Assembly: GCA_039583875.1 (NCBI GenBank) | Contig: CM077165.1 | Location: 76,744,757-76,808,756, forward strand | Source: Platanthera guangdongensis | Lineage: Eukaryota > Streptophyta > Magnoliopsida > Asparagales > Orchidaceae | Direction: 5' to 3' | DNA: 64,000 bases | In this document: one piece after another, positions 55,152-64,000 of the stretch | How positions within the stretch are numbered: position 1 is the first letter of the stretch | Layout of the letters: every line of letters starts with the position of its first letter | Notes under the pieces: model-generated | Told to the model about the DNA's origin: nothing | Database searches by the model: none | Seen by the model: the letters and a program-made list of their open reading frames with translations, nothing else | Translations under genes and position numbers: made by a program

Positions 55152-57200
55152 CTCAACCACCGAGTGAGCCTACAGCCCTGCCAGCTAGATGGGAGCCTGG
55201 TCAGCGGGTCTGCTCGGGGTCTCCTTTCCAAAACACCACCAACCACCGAGTGAGCCTACAGCCCTGCCAGCTAGATGGGAGCCTGGTCAGCGGGTCTGCT
55301 CAGGGTCTCCTTTCCAAAACACCACCAACCACCGAGTGAGCCTACAGCCCTGCCAGCTAGATGGGAGCCTGGTCAGCGGGTCTGCTCGGGGTCTCCTCTC
55401 CAAAACCCCACCAACCACCGAGTGAGCCTACAGCCCTGCCAGCTAGATGGGAGCCTGGTCCGCGGGTCTGCTCGGGGTCTCCTCTCCAAAACTCCACCAA
55501 CCACCGAGTGAGCCTACAGCCCTGCCAGCTAGATGGGAGCCTGGTCAGCGGGTCTGCTCGGGGTCTCCTCTCCAAAACACCACCAACCACCGAGTGAGCC
55601 TACAGCCCTGCCAGCTAGATGGGAGCCTGGTCAGCGGGTCTGCTCGGGGTCTCCTCTCCAAAACTCCGCCAACCACCGAGTGAGCCTACAGCCCTGCCAG
55701 CTAGATGGGAGCCTGGTCAGCGGGTCTGCTCGGGGTCTCCCCTCCAAAACTCCACCAACCACCGAGTGAGCCTACAGCCCTGCCAGCTAGATGGGAGCCT
55801 GGTCAGCGGGTCTGCTCGGGGTCTCCCCTCCAAAACTCCACCAACCACCGAGAGAGCCTACAGCCCTGCCAGCTAGATGGGATCCTGGTAATCGGGTCTG
55901 CTCGGGGTCTCCTCTCCAAAACACCGCCAACCACCGAGTGAGCCTACAGCCCTGCCAGCTAGATGGGAGCCTGGTCAGCGGGTCTGCTCGGGGTCTCCTC
56001 TCCAAAACACCGCCAACCACCGAGTGAGCCTACAGCCCTGCCAGCTAGATGGGAGCCTGGTCAGCGGGTCTGCTCGGGGTCTCCTCTCCAAAACACCGCC
56101 AACCACCGAGTGAGCCTACAGCCCTGCCAGCTAGATGGGAGCCTGGTCAGCGGGTCTGCTCGGGGTCTCCTCTCCAAAACACCGCCAACCACCGAGTGAG
56201 CCTACAGCCCTGCCAGCTAGATGGGAGCCTGGTCAGCGGGTCTGCTCGGGGTCTCCTCTCCAAAACTCCACCGACCACCGAGTGAGCCTACAGCCCTGCC
56301 AGCTAGATGGGAGCCTGTTCAGCGGGTCTGCTCGGGGTCTCCCCTCCAAAACTCCACCAACCACCGAGAGAGCCTACAGCCCTGCCAGCTAGATGGGAGC
56401 CTGGTCAGCGGGTCTGCTCGGGGTCTCCTCTCCAAAACACCGCCAACCACCGAGTGAGCCTACAGCCCTGCCAGCTAGATGGGAGCCTGGTCAGCAGGTC
56501 TGCTCGGGGTCTCCTCTCCAAAACACCGCCAACCACCGAGTGAGCCTACAGCCCTGCCAGCTAGATGGGAGCCTGGTCAGCGGGTCTGCTCGGGGTCTCC
56601 TCTCCAAAACTCCACCGACCACCGAGTGAGCCTACAGCCCTGCCAACTAGATGGGAGCCTGGTCAGCGGGTCTGCTCGGGGTCTCCCCTCCAAAACTCCA
56701 CCAACCACCGAGAGAGCCTACAGCCCTGCCAGCTAGATGGGAGCCTGGTCAGCGGGTCTGCTCGGGGTCTCCTCTCCAAAACACCGCCAACCACCGAGTG
56801 AGCCTACAGCCCTGCCAGCTAGATGGGAGCCTGGTCAGCGGGTCTGCTCGGGGTCTCCTCTCCAAAACACCGCCAACCACCGAGTGAGCCTACAACCCTG
56901 CCAGCTAGATGGGAGCCTGGTCAGCGGGTCTGCTCGGGGTCTCCCTTCCAACACTCTGCCAACCACCGATTGAGCCTACAGCCCTGCCAGCTAGATGGGA
57001 GCCTGGTCAGCGGGTCTGCTCGGGGTCTCCCTTCCAACACTCTGCCAACCACCGAGTGAGCCTACAGCCCTGCCAGCTAGATGGGAGCCTGGTCAGCGGG
57101 TCTGCTCGGGGTCTCCCCTCCAAAACTCTGCCAACCACCGAGTGAGCCTACAGCCCTGCCAGCTAGATGGGAGCCTGGTCAGCGGGTCTGCTCGGGGTTG
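55152..57200. repeat. 86-bp satellite array, about 24 units, inside element G
   Basis: The unit starts ACCACCGAGTGAGCCTACAG and includes AGCTAGATGGGAGCCTGGTC and GGTCTGCTCGGGGTCTCC. Units are nearly identical, with a few linked variants (AACACCGCCA, AACTCCACCA, AACTCTGCCA endings) that occur in runs, including a repeated block of five units. Each unit yields 78-residue shadow frames that are not genes. It lies in the non-coding 3' part of the element, where Tat elements often carry tandem repeats. Confidence 0.95.
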
Positions 57201-57320
57201 TTTATACAAATCACCTCGCCTCTGGTGCCTCACAGGGGTCACCCACACTTCCACCAAAAGAGCACATCGGGATGATAAGCATTTCCAAATAACAATAGAA
57301 AGATACTGTGAAGTAGAGTG

Positions 57321-58538
57321 CTACGGGTAAAATCTCTTCAAATCATCCCCACTCCGGGCTCGCTCGAGAGATACCCCGTCCACATTCTGGAGGTGGTACC
57401 CTCCTGACTTTAAGACTTCTTTTATTACAAAAGGACCCTCCCAATTTGGGTTAAGTTTTCCTACAGAGGCTCCTCTACCTGCCGCGTCCACCTTTTTTAG
57501 GACCAAATCTCCTTTCGCAAACTGTTTAACCCTTACATGCTTGTCGAAGTATCTCGCCATCCGGCGCTTGACTTCCTCCTGCCGGACCACTGCTAAATCT
57601 CGGAGCTCCTCCACGAGATCCAACGAAAGCCTCTGCTCTTCTTCGTTCTCTGTTCTCCATCCTTCGGCTCCTTCCCTTGCAACCACTACTCTCGGTGATG
57701 CGACCTCGAACTCGACAGGTATGACGGCCTCTGAGCCGTGAGAGAGCTTAAACGGGGTTTCTCCCGTGGCTGTGTTTGGTGTGGTTCTTAAGGCCCACAG
57801 TACTGAAGGTAATTGCTCCACCCAGCTTCCTCTTAAATTCTCCACCTTTTTCTTCAACAGATTGACAATGACCTTATTGGCCGCTTCGACCTGTCCGTTA
57901 CTCCGCGGATGATGAACAGAGGCAAAGCGGAGATCTATCCCCAAACGAATGCAGAAATCCACGAACTCCCTGCTTGCAAACTGGGGTCCGTTATCCGTCA
58001 CAATGGCTAGGGGCAACCCATGCCGGCAGACGATCTCCCCCCAAACGAAGTTCTTGACCACCTGCGAGGTTACCTTAGCCAATGCTTTCACCTCCAGCCA
58101 TTTTGAAAAGTAATCCACCATGACTATCAGGAACTTCCTTTGGCCACTTGCTTGGGGAAAGGGGCCCACCAGATCTAGTCCCCATATAGCGAATGGCCAG
58201 GGAGCTGTAATGGTCCGCAACCTCTGGGCCGGGAGGAGCTGAAGAGGGGCGAACTCCTGGCACTTTTGGCACTTTTTCGCAAATTCCTCCGCATCTCTCC
58301 TAAGGGTAGGCCAAAAGTACCCCTGCCTCAGCACCCTCCCCTCTAAAGTCCGGCTCCCCGAGTGACTTCCACATTCTCCGGAGTGGATCTCTTGTAGAAC
58401 CCTAGGAGCCTCTTCCTCCGACACACATCTGGCCAGCAATCCTGTCAAGGTCTTGCGATATAAAACTCCATCCTTCAATAGGTAGTATGCCGACTTGTAT
58501 CTGGTGCGCTTCTTGTCGAGCTCCGTCGCGGGTAACTG
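57321..58538 (-). CDS. Integrase of element G
   Basis: An open frame following the TGA at 58539. Its first Met (58478) reads MKDGVLYRK. The HHCC finger (EIHSGECGSHSG, then CQKCQEFA) is followed by the catalytic core with Asp in WGLDLVGPFP, Asp in VTDNGPQF and Glu in NGQVEAANKVI, so all three DDE residues are present. The C-terminal part (KQFAKGDLVLKKV, NWEGPFVIKEVLKSGGYHL) is the usual GPY/F-type module. There is no chromodomain, as expected for Tat. It ends at LKRFYP just before the 86-bp array. Confidence 0.9.
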   Translation of the reverse strand, partial: QLPATELDKKRTRYKSAYYLLKDGVLYRKTLTGLLARCVSEEEAPRVLQEIHSGECGSHSGSRTLEGRVLRQGYFWPTLRRDAEEFAKKCQKCQEFAPLQLLPAQRLRTITAPWPFAIWGLDLVGPFPQASGQRKFLIVMVDYFSKWLEVKALAKVTSQVVKNFVWGEIVCRHGLPLAIVTDNGPQFASREFVDFCIRLGIDLRFASVHHPRSNGQVEAANKVIVNLLKKKVENLRGSWVEQLPSVLWALRTTPNTATGETPFKLSHGSEAVIPVEFEVASPRVVVAREGAEGWRTENEEEQRLSLDLVEELRDLAVVRQEEVKRRMARYFDKHVRVKQFAKGDLVLKKVDAAGRGASVGKLNPNWEGPFVIKEVLKSGGYHLQNVDGVSLERARSGDDLKRFYP

Positions 58539-59015
58539 TCATGATGCCAAAAAGGTGATAAAGGGGTCCATCCACGACCTTTGTTGGCATACTTCCATAA
58601 GTTCTCCTTCCTTTATGGACGGTCTGAAGAGTTCCGTCACCGTTCCCCCGGCCCGAGGGCCGTGCTTGGCGAGTTGGTCGGCCTGGGTGCTCTCCTCTCT
58701 CGGGACGTGTTGAATTGAGAAACTTCGAAACTGCCCTATGATGTCCTTGACCTTTCCCAAATACAGCTGGAGGGCTGGCTCCCTTGCCTCGAACTCCCCT
58801 TTGATCTGACCTGCCACCACCATGGAGTCCGTCGAGGCCTCAATGTCTTGTATGCCCAGCTCCCGGGCTAACCTCAGCCCTGCGATGACCGCCTCATATT
58901 CTGCCTGGTTGTTGGTGACTGCGAAATGAATCTTCAAGGCTTGCTCAATCTGGGTCCCCTCCGGACTGGTCAAGACCACTCCCCCCCCCAAAAGAGTTTC
59001 TTCCCGACGCTCCAT
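58539..59015 (-). CDS. Second RNase H domain (Tat-type) of element G
   Basis: Continues WKMLVDGASG of the previous frame after the homopolymer shift: GVVLTSPEGTQIEQALKIHF, NNQAEYEAVIAGLRLAREL, ASTDSMVVAGQIKGEF and EESTQADQLAKHG. The Asp, Glu, Asp and final Asp of an RNase HI fold are all in place. A duplicated RNase H located between the normal one and integrase is the hallmark of Tat elements. The frame ends at a TGA (58539-58541), after which integrase continues in the same frame, so this stop splits an otherwise single frame. Confidence 0.85.
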   Translation of the reverse strand: MERREETLLGGGVVLTSPEGTQIEQALKIHFAVTNNQAEYEAVIAGLRLARELGIQDIEASTDSMVVAGQIKGEFEAREPALQLYLGKVKDIIGQFRSFSIQHVPREESTQADQLAKHGPRAGGTVTELFRPSIKEGELMEVCQQRSWMDPFITFLAS

Positions 59016-60895
59016 CCACTAACATTTTCCAAGCTGCTCGAGGGGGCGTCTCCGCTTCTCGGACCTCTACCACATAGTCTGCTAAGAAATCGGCCACCGC
59101 CTGCGCCTTGATGGCGAGCCGTGGAACGAAGACGAGATCAAATTTGCTGAGCTCTATTGACCATTTGGCCAGCCTCCCCGAATGCTCTACCCCGCTCAAG
59201 ATGTTACGGAGAGGGTGGTCAGTCACCACTCGGATGGAGTGTGCCTGGAAATACGGTCTGAGCTTTCGGGACGAGACGATGAGGGCAAATGCTAACTTTT
59301 CCAGGATGGGGTACCCGAGTTCCGCCTTCTTCAGGACCCTGCTCACGTAATAGATTGGGAATTGTTTATTTCCTTCTTCTCGCACAAGAACCGAGCTTAC
59401 CGCCTCCATCCCTACCCCCAAATATAGGAACAGGTCTTCGGCTTCCCTTGGTCCCTGGAGTAAAGGCGTCTGGGTAAGCTGCAGCTTTATGGCCTGAAAA
59501 GCCGTCTCGCACTCCGCGGTCCACTCGAAACCCTTACCCCCTCGCAGCGTTCGAAAGAAGGGCGAGCATCTCTCCCCCGCCCGGGAAAGGAACCTGCTCA
59601 GCCCGGCCAACTTTCCTGTGAGACGCTGGACTTCCTTCACATTCCGATGGGACTCCAGTTCTAGGATTGCTCTCACTTTTTCGGGGTTGGGCTCCACCCC
59701 AGATGGAGTGAGTAGATGCCCCAGAAATCTTCCTCTGCTAGCGCCGAAAACACACTTCAGGGGGTTGAGCCTGATTTTATACTCCCTCAGGGTTTTAAAG
59801 GTTTCCTCCAGATCTAGGACATGAGCCCCGAGGTCCTTACTTTTGATCATCAAGTCGTCTACGTAAACCTCGAGATTCCTTCCTCTCTGTTCTCGGAAAA
59901 TTCGATCCATCATCCTTTGATAGGTTGCGCCCGCATTTTTCAAACCGAAGGGCATCATATTAAAGCAGAAGCACCCATCCTCCGTGACGAAGGTGACGTC
60001 CTTAACGTCCGGAGGATGCATGCGTATTTGATGGTACCCAGAAAACGCGTCCAAGAAACTCATAAAAGGGAAACCGACGGCTGAGTCAACCAGCGCGTCG
60101 ATTCGGGGCAGTGGATAACAATCCTTAGGGCATGCTTTATTTAAAAGAGAAAAATCTACGCACATCCTCCACTTACCCTCCCCTTTTGGACCATTACAAC
60201 ATTACTCACCCACCCCGGATACTTACAGGCGGACACAAACCCCGCCTTAAGTAATTTTTCCACTTCCTCTCTAATAGGTCCGGCCATCTTCGAGGCGATG
60301 GCCCTCTTCTTCTGTTGTATGGGGCGGTTGTTTGGGTCTAGATTGAGGCGGTGACAGGCGACGTCTGCATCGACCCCCGGCATATCTGCGGCGCTCCATG
60401 CGAAGACGTCGATAATGCTTTGCACGCAAGTTCTGACCTTCTCTTGGTCCTCCGGGTTGAGCTCGCCACTGATTTTTATCCTTTCTACTCGGCCTTCCTT
60501 GGTGTGTATTTCTACCTCCAGGACCTCCACCGCAGCTTTCAGCCTGGATGGCTCCTCCTCTCCCTCCTGTTCTGCCTGCTTGCCCTGCTGCTGGGCTTTG
60601 CCTTCTATGTTGGCCACCATTCCCTCTTCCCCCGGCTGCTCCGCCTTCCACTTGCTCGCGTCCTCCTTTTCTTGCCAGGAGGCTCTTCTCTTCTCTGGAC
60701 GGGTCCCCTCCCCGGGTGATCCGCCCAACTCTTCCGTCTTCCTCTTCTCCTTCCTCCCTTCCTCTTCTTTTTGCCCCACTTCCCTTGCCGCTTCCGTCTC
60801 TCCTCCCTCCGCTCCAGCCATTTCTAGCTCCTCCCCCATACCCTTGTTCCTTGCCACTTCTCCCTCACCTCCAGCTCCTCCCCCTTCCCTTTCTT
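58990..60895 (-). pseudogene. Reverse transcriptase and first RNase H of element G, frameshifted
   Basis: The N-terminal part (60156 to about 60890) reads IDVFAWSAADMPGVDADVAC, KKRAIASKMAGPIREEVEKL and KYPGWVSNVVMVQKG, then shifts frame in a GGGGAGGG run near 60185. From 60165 the second frame holds RT: MCVDFSLLNKACPKDCYPLP, FLDAFSGYHQI, FCFNMMPFGLKNAGATYQ and the catalytic VYVDDLMIKS (59851-59868). RNase H follows with FLYLGVGMEAVSSVLV where others have an Asp, and VVTDHPLRNIL. The frame breaks again in a run of nine C (plus strand 58981-58989) at the start of the second RNase H. RT catalytic residues are intact. Confidence 0.88.
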
Positions 60896-62005
60896 CTACC
60901 ATCTCCGTCTCCCGAACTCCTCTCCTGCCACTCCTGGCTCCCCCGCAATGCCTCCAACCACTACTACTTCCCCCTCTTCTCCAGCACCTTCCTCCTCCCT
61001 TTCTTCTGTCATCCCCGTCTCCCCGAACTTCTCTTCCGCCATCGCTGGCTCCCCCGCGATGCCTCCAACCGCTACTGCTTCTCCCTCTCCTCCAGCACCT
61101 TCCTCTCCTCGCTCTTCTTCGCCTCCCTGCTCTTGTTGCAATCGCTCCATCCTCTTTTCCAGCTCCTCTGCGTCCCCCTGCCAGGAGATTGTGTTTACCG
61201 CCGTCACGTAGCATTCCCTTGCTGCCTTCGGATCTCCTCGTACCCTGATTTGAGTACCTCCAGAATTCAGCTTCAAGCACTGGTGAAACGACGACGGAAC
61301 GCATCTGAAAGCGCTGATCAAGGGGCGCCCAAAGATAGCATTGTAGCTACTGGGGGCATCCACTATGACAAAACGGCAATTTCTGGATAGCCCTCCCAAA
61401 GTTACCTGGAGTCCTACACCCCCCTCGACCTCTTTCCTTTCTCCTGAGAATCCAAACAATGGTCCATCCGCTGCCAGTACCCTCCGTGCCTCCACCCTCA
61501 TTGCATTGAACGCCTTCTTAAAAATCACGTTCACCGAGCTCCCATTGTCGACTAGGATCCGCGACAGCGTGAAGTTCTCGATGGCGGTCCGTATCACCAG
61601 CGCGTCACAAAAAGGGTCCTCATGGTCGGGCATGTCTTTTCTTGAAAACGTAATCTTTTCATCTGGAGGAGGGGATTGCGACGTCGAGGCGACACTTCGG
61701 CGGTACATAGTGTGAAGGCTCGCCTTTCGGGCCGCCTCTATCCCCACCCCCCCATTGATCACCCCAACCAGCCCGCGATCCCCTTCATCCGCACGGTCCA
61801 CACACCGATCCTCTTCTCCTGTAATTGTTACTTCCTCTATCCGCACCGGCCTTGGCTGTTCCCCAGCTCCTCGAGTCCTCCTTAACTCCAAGAAATCCGG
61901 GCAGGTAGTCGTTGCGTGACCTTCCTCCTCGTGGAAGTCACAGTATGGCAACGCCACCCCCCCTCCGGTCTCCCCTCTTGAGGGTTCCTCCTTCTCCCTG
62001 CTCAT
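60896..62005 (-). CDS. Aspartic protease region of element G
   Basis: A 369-residue frame. It starts with a Cys/His cluster (CDFHEEEGHATTTC, the usual Tat knuckle variant at the Gag-protease border). The retropepsin-like domain carries RILVDNGSSVNVIF (Tat elements usually read D-x-G-S-S) and IFGRPLISAF. After it, Gly/Glu-rich tandem repeats (EEGAGEEGEVVVVGG and variants, about 120 bp per unit) lead to the frame's end at 60896. The real polyprotein continues in a second frame from within these repeats, so a frameshift lies at about 60890. Relative to gag the frame is also shifted. Confidence 0.75.
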   Translation of the reverse strand: MSREKEEPSRGETGGGVALPYCDFHEEEGHATTTCPDFLELRRTRGAGEQPRPVRIEEVTITGEEDRCVDRADEGDRGLVGVINGGVGIEAARKASLHTMYRRSVASTSQSPPPDEKITFSRKDMPDHEDPFCDALVIRTAIENFTLSRILVDNGSSVNVIFKKAFNAMRVEARRVLAADGPLFGFSGERKEVEGGVGLQVTLGGLSRNCRFVIVDAPSSYNAIFGRPLISAFRCVPSSFHQCLKLNSGGTQIRVRGDPKAARECYVTAVNTISWQGDAEELEKRMERLQQEQGGEEERGEEGAGGEGEAVAVGGIAGEPAMAEEKFGETGMTEEREEEGAGEEGEVVVVGGIAGEPGVAGEEFGRRRW

Positions 62006-62058
62006 GCTCCTCTTCCTCTTTCCCGGCCCCTTCCTCTACCTCGGCCGATGGCCATGGC

Positions 62059-63207
62059 CTACTGCGGAGGAGGTAGGGGTGGTCTATGACCATACCCCCA
62101 CCCCATCTGATTGAACCTTCCCGGTCCTCCCTGTTGATTCCTTCCTCCTTGGGGAAATCCTCTACCTTGCCCGGGGGCAGTCCCCCCCTGCTGCCTCCAC
62201 CCCAGCTCCGGATACGCCGGAGCCCTCGGCTCTTCCCTTCTCCTCGCTTCGTGTTGCCTCCCTCCTGTCTCCCTCGATTCTACCTCAGTGAGCCTTGCCA
62301 GCTTCTTTGCGAAGGCCGGGTTTGCTGCCTCCATTGCTATTTCCTTGGCCGCCTTCTTTATCAAGCCCTCGAAGGAAAGCGGCGCCTTCCGGGTGAGGCT
62401 CATTTTGAAGAACCCTTCTCGCAGTCCCACTGTGAAAGCCATCTGGAGGGCAAAACCCGACACCTCCTGTATATCCAGAATTTCCTCCTAGAAACTATCT
62501 ACGTATTGAGCCAGTGATTCATCCACCTTCTGCTTAATCAAGAAGATCGACTCTGGGTTCTTCTTCCTTTTCTTAGATGTGGAGAACCGGAGCTGGAAGC
62601 TCCTACTCAAGTCCTCGAAGCAATATATCGATCCTGCCGGGAGTTGGTGGAACCAGTCCCTAGCCTTGTCCTTCAGAGTGATCGCAAAGAGGCGGCACTT
62701 AAACGCATCCGTCATGGGCCTGATCGAGACAGCGTCTTCGAACCATTGCAAGTGATGGAGGGGATCGTCCTTCCCCACGTAGTAATTCATCTCGGGCTCT
62801 CGGAAGCCCTCCGGGACCGGAGCGGACAGGACTAGCTCGCAAAAAGGGGACCCCCGCGCCGCCGGTCTCGCCACCCCTACTCGCGCGACGACCTCCCCTG
62901 GCGCGATGGTACTCACCGTACTTGGGAACAGCTCCCTTCCCGCCATGTCCATCCCGGTCCCTTCCAACATCACCTCCTTTCCCGGCCTTCTCCCCGGGGC
63001 GTCTTCTCCGACTCGCGCCGAGACGAGTTCCTCCTGAGTCGCGAGAGCTGGCACTGTGGGCAGTGGAGTTGAACAGTCTCCCTGCCGCGAGATACCTTGC
63101 AATAGATCCATGATCCCCTTGATCGAAGCCAGGAACTCCGTTCTTCCTACAAATCCCCCCTGATTATCTGACTCCCCTCCTTCTCCTTCTCCATGATCTC
63201 CCGCCAT
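62059..63207 (-). pseudogene. Gag of Tat-lineage element, one in-frame stop
   Basis: From ATG 63207 (MAGDHGEG) one frame runs to 62059 with a TAG at 62488-62490. After a low-complexity N-terminus comes the Gag core: PFCELVLSAPVPEGFREPEM, GKDDPLHHLQWFEDAV, RLFAITLKDKARDWFHQLP, SRSFQLRF and IKQKVDESLAQYV. These match the Tat Gag pattern of L-K-x-x-A-R-x-W-F and a later K-Q-x-x-x-E-S-L. Past the stop it continues with a helical part (KKAAKEIAMEAANPAF) and an Arg/Gly/Gln-rich tail in place of classic zinc knuckles. Protease is in another frame. Confidence 0.85.
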
Positions 63208-63243
63208 GTTGGTTGCTCAAGGTTCTTCTCTGAGGGCTGCGCT

Positions 63244-63260
63244 CCACGCTCACCGCACCA
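63244..63260 (-). other. Primer binding site of element G, unusual type
   Basis: Three bases after the LTR end the minus strand reads TGGTGCGGTGAGCGTGG. It has the TGG start of a primer site, but it is not the tRNA-Asp or initiator-Met site used by the other elements here. I do not recognise the matching tRNA. Confidence 0.6.
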
Positions 63261-63263
63261 AAA

Positions 63264-63989
63264 TGTTGGAACCGGCTTTCCGGTCCCTCCTAGAGTTCGA
63301 AACAGGATGCAGCCCACACGTACTCTCCCTGCGCTACCGTCCTGACGAGAGTCAGCGACCTGAAAACAGACCGAGGGGGTTCAGCTCGGAGGTCCCGCCT
63401 CTTACCCGGAAGAACTGTTAGTCTTCCCCTCCCTAGCCAGTGCTGAGCTAGGTGCCTGAGAGGAAAAAGTGGGAAGGTTCGACAACCCTTTCTCAGGCAC
63501 CTTATCGGTCTATTTATAGGTTTCTGAATCTGTTCTGCAAATATCACTCTTAAATCCACCTGAAAATACCAAAACACCCTGTGCTGGGTCTGCCTATAGC
63601 CAAACTCCGCTGTTCTGGAGAGCTATATGGAGGCCTCCAGGGGTAATAATGTAAAACTATCTGGGGCACGAAGGTAAAATCCCCCTTGTGGGTCAAAATA
63701 GGTAAAGGTATCTTTTTCCCCTTGCGGCGAGTGGGGAAGATACTGCCGGGCGAGACGGCCGCCATGCCCGTCTCGCCGCCTTTTCGTCATGTGAGCTCTT
63801 TCGCCTTCTAGGATGATTTCGCCCACTAGAAGGTCTCGCCCACTCCAGAGGATCCCCTGTCTCGCCCACTAGAAGGTCTCGCCCACTCCAGAGGATCCCC
63901 CATCTCGCCTCCTGTAGGTGGGCATCCTATACTCTCGCCAGTCCTCCCTTCGCCGGCTGGACCATCTCTCGCGAGCCCCAGGTTGTACA
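63264..63989 (-). repeat. 5' LTR of element G (726 bp)
   Basis: Partner of 50223-50948 with the TATA box at 63511-63518 (minus strand). It starts gag-pol transcription toward lower coordinates. Confidence 0.92.
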
Positions 63990-64000
63990 CTGATGATACG

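Larger units (their letters stand above)
50223..63989 (-). mobile_element. Element G: Tat-lineage Ty3/gypsy element with antisense genes
   Basis: Identical-length LTRs (726 bp) at 50223-50948 and 63264-63989 with CTGAT on both sides (50218-50222, 63990-63994); removal restores element F's LTR. On the minus strand lie gag, protease, RT, RNase H, a second RNase H and integrase (57321-63207). The second RNase H before integrase marks the Tat lineage (Ogre, Retand, Grande and relatives). Between integrase and the 3' LTR are an 86-bp satellite and two plus-strand genes. I count about nine substitutions between the LTRs, so it is the youngest insertion for which I can compare both LTRs. Confidence 0.93.
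41125..64000 (-). mobile_element. Element F: Tekay/Del-type chromovirus (Ty3/gypsy), containing element G
   Basis: The 3' LTR (41125-43433), pol, protease and gag (43434-48100) and the 5' LTR (from 48322) are read on the minus strand. The 5' LTR is split by element G at 50222/63995; only its first six bases after G (GATACG) are in the window and match the 3' LTR at 43022. F lies in element A's downstream gene, left flank AATAT. Its protease DTGAS, integrase and chromodomain-like C-terminus place it in the Del/Tekay group of chromoviruses. Confidence 0.9.

Noticed and set aside
55152..57200. CRISPR-like array or a family of 78-residue proteins
   Set aside because: Units abut without spacers and the 86-bp period creates identical shadow frames. 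It is a plant satellite inside a retroelement.
60415..61390. Two long plus-strand Pro/Ser/Leu-rich frames (277 and 280 residues)
   Set aside because: They are the reverse complement of the Gly/Glu-rich linker of element G's protease-RT region. The low-complexity complement has few stops.

Overview
The window is plant nuclear DNA, almost certainly from a eudicot with a repeat-rich genome. It consists of LTR retrotransposons nested inside one another. I see no host gene, tRNA, rRNA, bacterial operon or CRISPR array. All coding signal is retroelement protein: gag zinc knuckles, aspartic proteases, DDE integrases, reverse transcriptases (RT) and RNases H.

The core is a multi-level nest whose junctions can be read base by base. 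Element A, a plus-strand Ty1/copia element of SIRE/Maximus type, is the host. Its pieces lie at 8893-8918, 28901-30852 and 38616-41124. Element B (8919-28900, duplication CTCGG) sits in A's protease codons. B's 3' LTR was entered by a minus-strand copia element C (13439-27674, duplication GGGAT). C's 3' coding end was entered by D (13950-22898), a long plus-strand SIRE-type element of the same lineage as A. A's RT gene was separately split by E (30853-38615, duplication TATAC), an Athila-type element without pol. A's downstream envelope-like region was entered by F (41125 to past the window end), a minus-strand Tekay/Del-type Ty3/gypsy element. F's 5' LTR was entered by G (50223-63989, duplication CTGAT), a 13.8-kb minus-strand Tat-lineage element with 726-bp LTRs.

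Left of the nest, 1-3155 is part of a minus-strand Athila-type element (gag, protease, primer site, 5' LTR). Its LTR and leader match those of E, so E looks like a non-autonomous partner of that family. It is inserted into an unclassified AT-rich LTR-like unit (3156-6474) that carries about 510-bp inverted arms. A 20-bp minisatellite and a GC-rich LTR-like segment with three tandem arrays (6475-8892) follow.

The most unusual content is on the strand opposite G's gag-pol. A three-exon gene (52587-54503) with its own TATA box and two short GT-AG introns, whose removal joins three reading frames exactly, encodes a protein resembling the plant 'putative transposase, gypsy type' family (PF04195) plus a coiled coil. 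A second TATA-driven, probably spliced antisense gene lies at 51123-52035. An 86-bp satellite array separates these from G's integrase. Other notable points are E, which pairs Athila LTRs with two zinc knuckles and an Athila ORF1-like protein but no polymerase, and palindromic modules in several LTRs. Nearly every coding region carries stops or frameshifts, so no element in the window looks fully autonomous.
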